Shown here piece after piece: positions 23,548 through 26,453 of a stretch of 26,453 nt of DNA. The notes below the pieces were generated by a model, which searched no databases, was not told the origin of the DNA, and was given only the letters and a program-made list of their open reading frames with translations. Source of the stretch: Clostridium sp. UBA5530 (GTDB lineage Bacteria; Bacillota; Clostridia; Clostridiales; Clostridiaceae); assembly GCA_002423705.1 (NCBI GenBank), contig DINW01000074.1, positions 4,837-31,289 of the forward strand, in the 5' to 3' direction. The position numbers were made by a program, and so were the translations under genes. Numbering within the stretch: the first letter of the stretch is position 1; the number at the start of each line of letters is the position of its first letter.

Positions 23548-24813
23548 TTGGATATAAAGAAAAAGCTGTGGAATATAGTAGATGAAAAACAAAGCACACT
23601 TTTAGATATATGTTCAACATTAATTAAAACACCTAGCGAAAATCCAGGAGGCAATGTAGAGGATATAGTTAAGGTCATATGCGGATATTTTGATGATTCT
23701 CATATAGACTATGAAATAGTAAGGCCTAAGGAACAGTGTCCGAATATAATAGTAACTATGGGAAACGATGATGGAAAGACTTTATTATTAAATGGTCATT
23801 GTGATGTGGTTCCAGTTGGGGATTTGTCAGGTTGGGACTTTCCACCCTTTAGCGGAGAAATAAAGGATGGGGTAATGCTAGGTCGTGGTACTTCAGATAT
23901 GAAGGCTGGACTTGGAGGACTTATATTTGCAATGAAAACTATCAAAGATAATAATCTAAAGATAAAAGGTAAAATAGTTCTTCATGTAGTTCCAGATGAA
24001 GAAACCGGTGGAGATAACGGAACAAAATGGCTTTATAAAAATGGGTATTTTAAAAATGGAGATGCCTGTATAATAGCTGAACCCACTTCCTACAATAATT
24101 GTGAAGTAGGGCAAAAAGGATCATTATGGCTTCATATAACCTCTAAAGGGAGACCAGCCCATGGAAGTGTAGGAAACTATAAAGGAGAAAATGCTATAAC
24201 TAAGTTGATGAAACTCCTTATGACTTTGGAAGAGCTTAGGACAATAGAGGGAAGATATGAAGAAAAACAATTGCCAGTTCTTTGCAATTCTAAAAGAGTA
24301 GCAAAGGAGGCGCTAAAGGCAGAAGGTATAGAAAATGTCATAGATCATTTGACAGTAAATATAGGCACAATAAATGGTGGAACAAAGACAAATATGGTTC
24401 CAGACTATTGTGAAGCTACTGTTGATATGAGAGTACCTATAGGGGTAACCCTAAGAGAAGTACTTGATAAATTTGAAGCCATAATAGAGAGACTTAAACT
24501 TACAGGAATAGACTATACCTATACATGGAACTCTGAGGCAAATTATACGGATGTAGATACTGATTTAGTAAGATCTGTAGTAAGCAATGCAGAGACAGTT
24601 TGGAATAGAACTGTAGTTCCAGCATATCAATGGGCATCTAGTGATGCTAGGTATTATAGGATGGAAGGAATGCCCACAATACAATACGGCCCTGCCAATA
24701 CTGAGGGAATACATTCTTATAATGAAAATGTAGATGTAGAAGATATTATAAACTCATCAAAGGTTTATTTAGGAGTTATGGCAGATTTGCTTCATTTAGA
24801 GTTTCAGGAATAA
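23548..24813 (+). CDS. M20-family ArgE/DapE-type deacylase
   Basis: A 421-residue cytosolic dizinc hydrolase for N-acylated amino acids or similar amides. Visible ligands and motifs are NGHCDVVP (His84, Asp86), RGTSDMKAG with bridging Asp117, VPDEETGG with Glu151/Glu152, AEPT (178-181) and a C-terminal GIHSYNE histidine. The lid domain keeps the classical SKGRPAHGS motif with His205, unlike the other M20 protein of this operon, so this one should be catalytically complete. It starts with TTG at 23548, 9 nt after AGAAGGGAG; no ATG is better placed. An 88-nt gap separates it from the ATPase gene, with no convincing terminator, so it is probably in the same transcript. Confidence 0.88.
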   Translation: MDIKKKLWNIVDEKQSTLLDICSTLIKTPSENPGGNVEDIVKVICGYFDDSHIDYEIVRPKEQCPNIIVTMGNDDGKTLLLNGHCDVVPVGDLSGWDFPPFSGEIKDGVMLGRGTSDMKAGLGGLIFAMKTIKDNNLKIKGKIVLHVVPDEETGGDNGTKWLYKNGYFKNGDACIIAEPTSYNNCEVGQKGSLWLHITSKGRPAHGSVGNYKGENAITKLMKLLMTLEELRTIEGRYEEKQLPVLCNSKRVAKEALKAEGIENVIDHLTVNIGTINGGTKTNMVPDYCEATVDMRVPIGVTLREVLDKFEAIIERLKLTGIDYTYTWNSEANYTDVDTDLVRSVVSNAETVWNRTVVPAYQWASSDARYYRMEGMPTIQYGPANTEGIHSYNENVDVEDIINSSKVYLGVMADLLHLEFQE

Positions 24814-24826
24814 GTAGGTGATAGGT

Positions 24827-25963
24827 GTGTATAAGTTAATAAAGAATGGGAATCTTTATGATGTTAATACAGGAAAGTATAGTAAGAAAGATATGCTTAT
24901 AAAGGATAAAAAGATATATAAAATTGAGGAAAATATAAAGGAAGAAGATGCTGAAATAATAAATGCAGAAGGAAAAAATGTATTTCCGGGATTTATTGAT
25001 GGGCATAGTCATATAGGAATGTGGACTGAGGTTGCTAATGGAAATGATGCCAATGAATGTGTAAATCCAGTGACTCCTACTATGAGAGCCATAGATGGAC
25101 TTAATCCCTTTGATAAGGGCTTTGCTACTATGAGGGAAGAGGGATTTACAACTATAATGGTAACACCAGGTAGCGGAAATGCAGTTTGTGGACAAGCGGC
25201 CATTGTAAAATCTGCAGGAAATACTGTTAACGAAATGATAGTAAAGGAATATGCGGCTTTCAAAATAGCTCTAGGAGAAAATCCTAAAGGAGTATACGGA
25301 CCTATGAATATGAGTCCTTGTAGTAGAATGGGAACAGCATACATCATAGAGAATACTTTAAAAAGGGCTAAAAACTATTATGAAAAAAGGTCGGCAAACT
25401 TAGTAGAGGAAGATTCAGAACTAGAGCCTTTTATTCCTGTTTTTAATGGAGAAGTTCCCCTTAAAGTTCATTGTCATAGATCGGATGATATATGTACCGC
25501 TATTAGAATTATAAAAAACTTTGGTTTAAGGTATACCTTGGATCATTGTACAGAGGGATATTTGATAAAGGATACTGTAAAGGCTACTAATGCACCCTTA
25601 ATGCTTGGACCTATGTTTATGTTTAGAACTAAAGTAGAAACTGCTAATAGCTCTTTAGAAAACCTTATGGTATTAAATAAAGAAGGATGTAATGTTTCTT
25701 TTATATCTGACCATCCTTTTCTTAACGCCAAATATTTAGGAAAGCTACTGGCATTAGCTGTGAAAAAGGGTCTCCCTTATAATGACGCAATAAAAATGAT
25801 AACTATAAACCCAGCCAAGGCTATGGAAATAGATAATTTGGTAGGAACCTTAGAGGTAGGTAAAGATGGAGATATAGTTATATATGATGGGGATCCATTA
25901 GAAAGCACTACTAAAAACTACATGACCCTTATAAATGGAAATATAGTTTATAAGTCAAAATAA
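24827..25963 (+). CDS. Amidohydrolase-superfamily metal hydrolase, imidazolonepropionase-like
   Basis: A 378-residue enzyme of the amidohydrolase superfamily. The N-terminal beta domain leads to FPGFIDGHSHIG with the HxH metal pair (His60, His62). KVHCHRSDD supplies His215/His217, LDHCTEGY supplies His240 and SFISDHPF supplies Asp295, a complete metal site. The C-terminal NPAKAMEIDNLVGTLEVGKDGDIVIYDGDP is standard for the family. It probably opens a cyclic or linear amide produced in this pathway. The frame is open from a GTG at 24818, but that overlaps the AGGTGAT SD (24816-24822). The GTG at 24827 mirrors the SD-to-start spacing of the paralogue downstream and is preferred. It lies just after the ArgE/DapE gene. 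Confidence 0.87.
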   Translation: MYKLIKNGNLYDVNTGKYSKKDMLIKDKKIYKIEENIKEEDAEIINAEGKNVFPGFIDGHSHIGMWTEVANGNDANECVNPVTPTMRAIDGLNPFDKGFATMREEGFTTIMVTPGSGNAVCGQAAIVKSAGNTVNEMIVKEYAAFKIALGENPKGVYGPMNMSPCSRMGTAYIIENTLKRAKNYYEKRSANLVEEDSELEPFIPVFNGEVPLKVHCHRSDDICTAIRIIKNFGLRYTLDHCTEGYLIKDTVKATNAPLMLGPMFMFRTKVETANSSLENLMVLNKEGCNVSFISDHPFLNAKYLGKLLALAVKKGLPYNDAIKMITINPAKAMEIDNLVGTLEVGKDGDIVIYDGDPLESTTKNYMTLINGNIVYKSK

Positions 25964-25993
25964 AAGTAAGGTTTTAAAAATTAAGGTGATAAT

Positions 25994-26453
25994 ATGATTT
26001 TATTAAAAAATTGTAATTTAATTTATGTTGATGAAGGAAGAGTAGATTTAAAAGATATATGTATAGAAAATAATTTAATTAAAAAAATTGGAGAAAACAT
26101 AAAGGAATCTAAGGCCCAAGTTGTTGACCTAAAAGGAGCTTATGTAACTCCAGGCTTTATAGATTGTTGTACCCAGGTAGGACTTATAGAAAGCGGTAAA
26201 AAGGCTGAGGGCAATGATTGTAATGAAACCTATGTAGATATTATACCAGGGATGAAGGCAATAAATGGCGTGTATCCTTATGATTGTTATTTCAATGAAG
26301 CCTTAAATACTGGAATAACTACTGTTATAGTAAACTCAGGTTCACATAATGTAATAGGTGCTCAAAGTGCAGCATTAAAGACCTACGGAAATTTATTAGA
26401 TGAAATGACAATAAATTCAGCGATAGATATAAAAGGAAATTTAGGAGATTCAC
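25994..26453 (+). CDS. Amidohydrolase paralogue lacking the HxH metal motif (partial)
   Basis: The first 153 residues of a protein homologous to the preceding amidohydrolase; it continues past the window. The two align throughout: VTPGFID, a glycine-rich turn, GMKAINGVYPYD against TMRAIDGLNPFD, and GITTVIVNSGSHNVIGAQSAALKTYG against the corresponding TPGSGNAVCGQAAIVKSAG. Where the first protein has DGHSH this one has DCCTQ (residues 57-61), so both His ligands are replaced by Cys and Gln. It may be an inactive partner or an enzyme with a different metal site. GGTGAT at 25985-25990 is 3 nt before ATG 25994. Confidence 0.85.
   Translation, partial: MILLKNCNLIYVDEGRVDLKDICIENNLIKKIGENIKESKAQVVDLKGAYVTPGFIDCCTQVGLIESGKKAEGNDCNETYVDIIPGMKAINGVYPYDCYFNEALNTGITTVIVNSGSHNVIGAQSAALKTYGNLLDEMTINSAIDIKGNLGDS

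Overview
The window is AT-rich, has strong purine-rich Shine-Dalgarno (SD) sites, and carries lac/cellobiose-type PTS genes, a LevR-type sigma-54 activator, RsgI-like and PucR-type regulators and short intergenic spaces with hairpin terminators. This points to the chromosome of a low-GC Firmicute, most likely a Clostridium-like anaerobe. I see no rRNA, tRNA, CRISPR array, transposase or phage gene.

Left part (1-2690). A small glutaredoxin gene sits downstream of two copies of an 18-bp direct repeat and an imperfect palindrome. On the minus strand is a membrane protein that looks like the C-terminal domain of sigma factor SigI joined to its own anti-sigma partner RsgI. A secreted DUF3298-type protein diverges from it. 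A consensus sigma-A promoter then opens a roughly 255-nt leader that can fold, ahead of an aldehyde dehydrogenase.

Middle part (2691-14122). The aldehyde dehydrogenase is followed closely by a LevR-type sigma-54 activator with PRD and PTS-like domains. Next comes a textbook -24/-12 promoter driving PTS EIIB, EIIC and EIIA of the lac/cellobiose family, a BadF-type N-acetylglucosamine kinase and a MupG-type (DUF871) 6-phospho-muramidase. Together these look like an operon for scavenging amino-sugar disaccharides from peptidoglycan, with MurNAc-GlcNAc the likeliest substrate. A convergent ZIP metal transporter and an oligoendopeptidase F follow.

Right part (14123-26453, running off the end). 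A PucR-family regulator precedes a collinear array of ten genes: DUF1177, a peptide-type ABC transporter (binding protein, two permeases, two ATPases), two different M20 hydrolases and two tandem amidohydrolase paralogues. The layout suggests import and stepwise amide hydrolysis of an unidentified N-acyl, peptide-like or cyclic-amide compound. Oddities here are a -1 frameshift that removes the Cys-rich tail of the first ATPase, loss of the usual lid-domain histidine in one M20 enzyme, loss of the HxH metal site in the second amidohydrolase, and a hairpin between the SD and the start codon of pucR.
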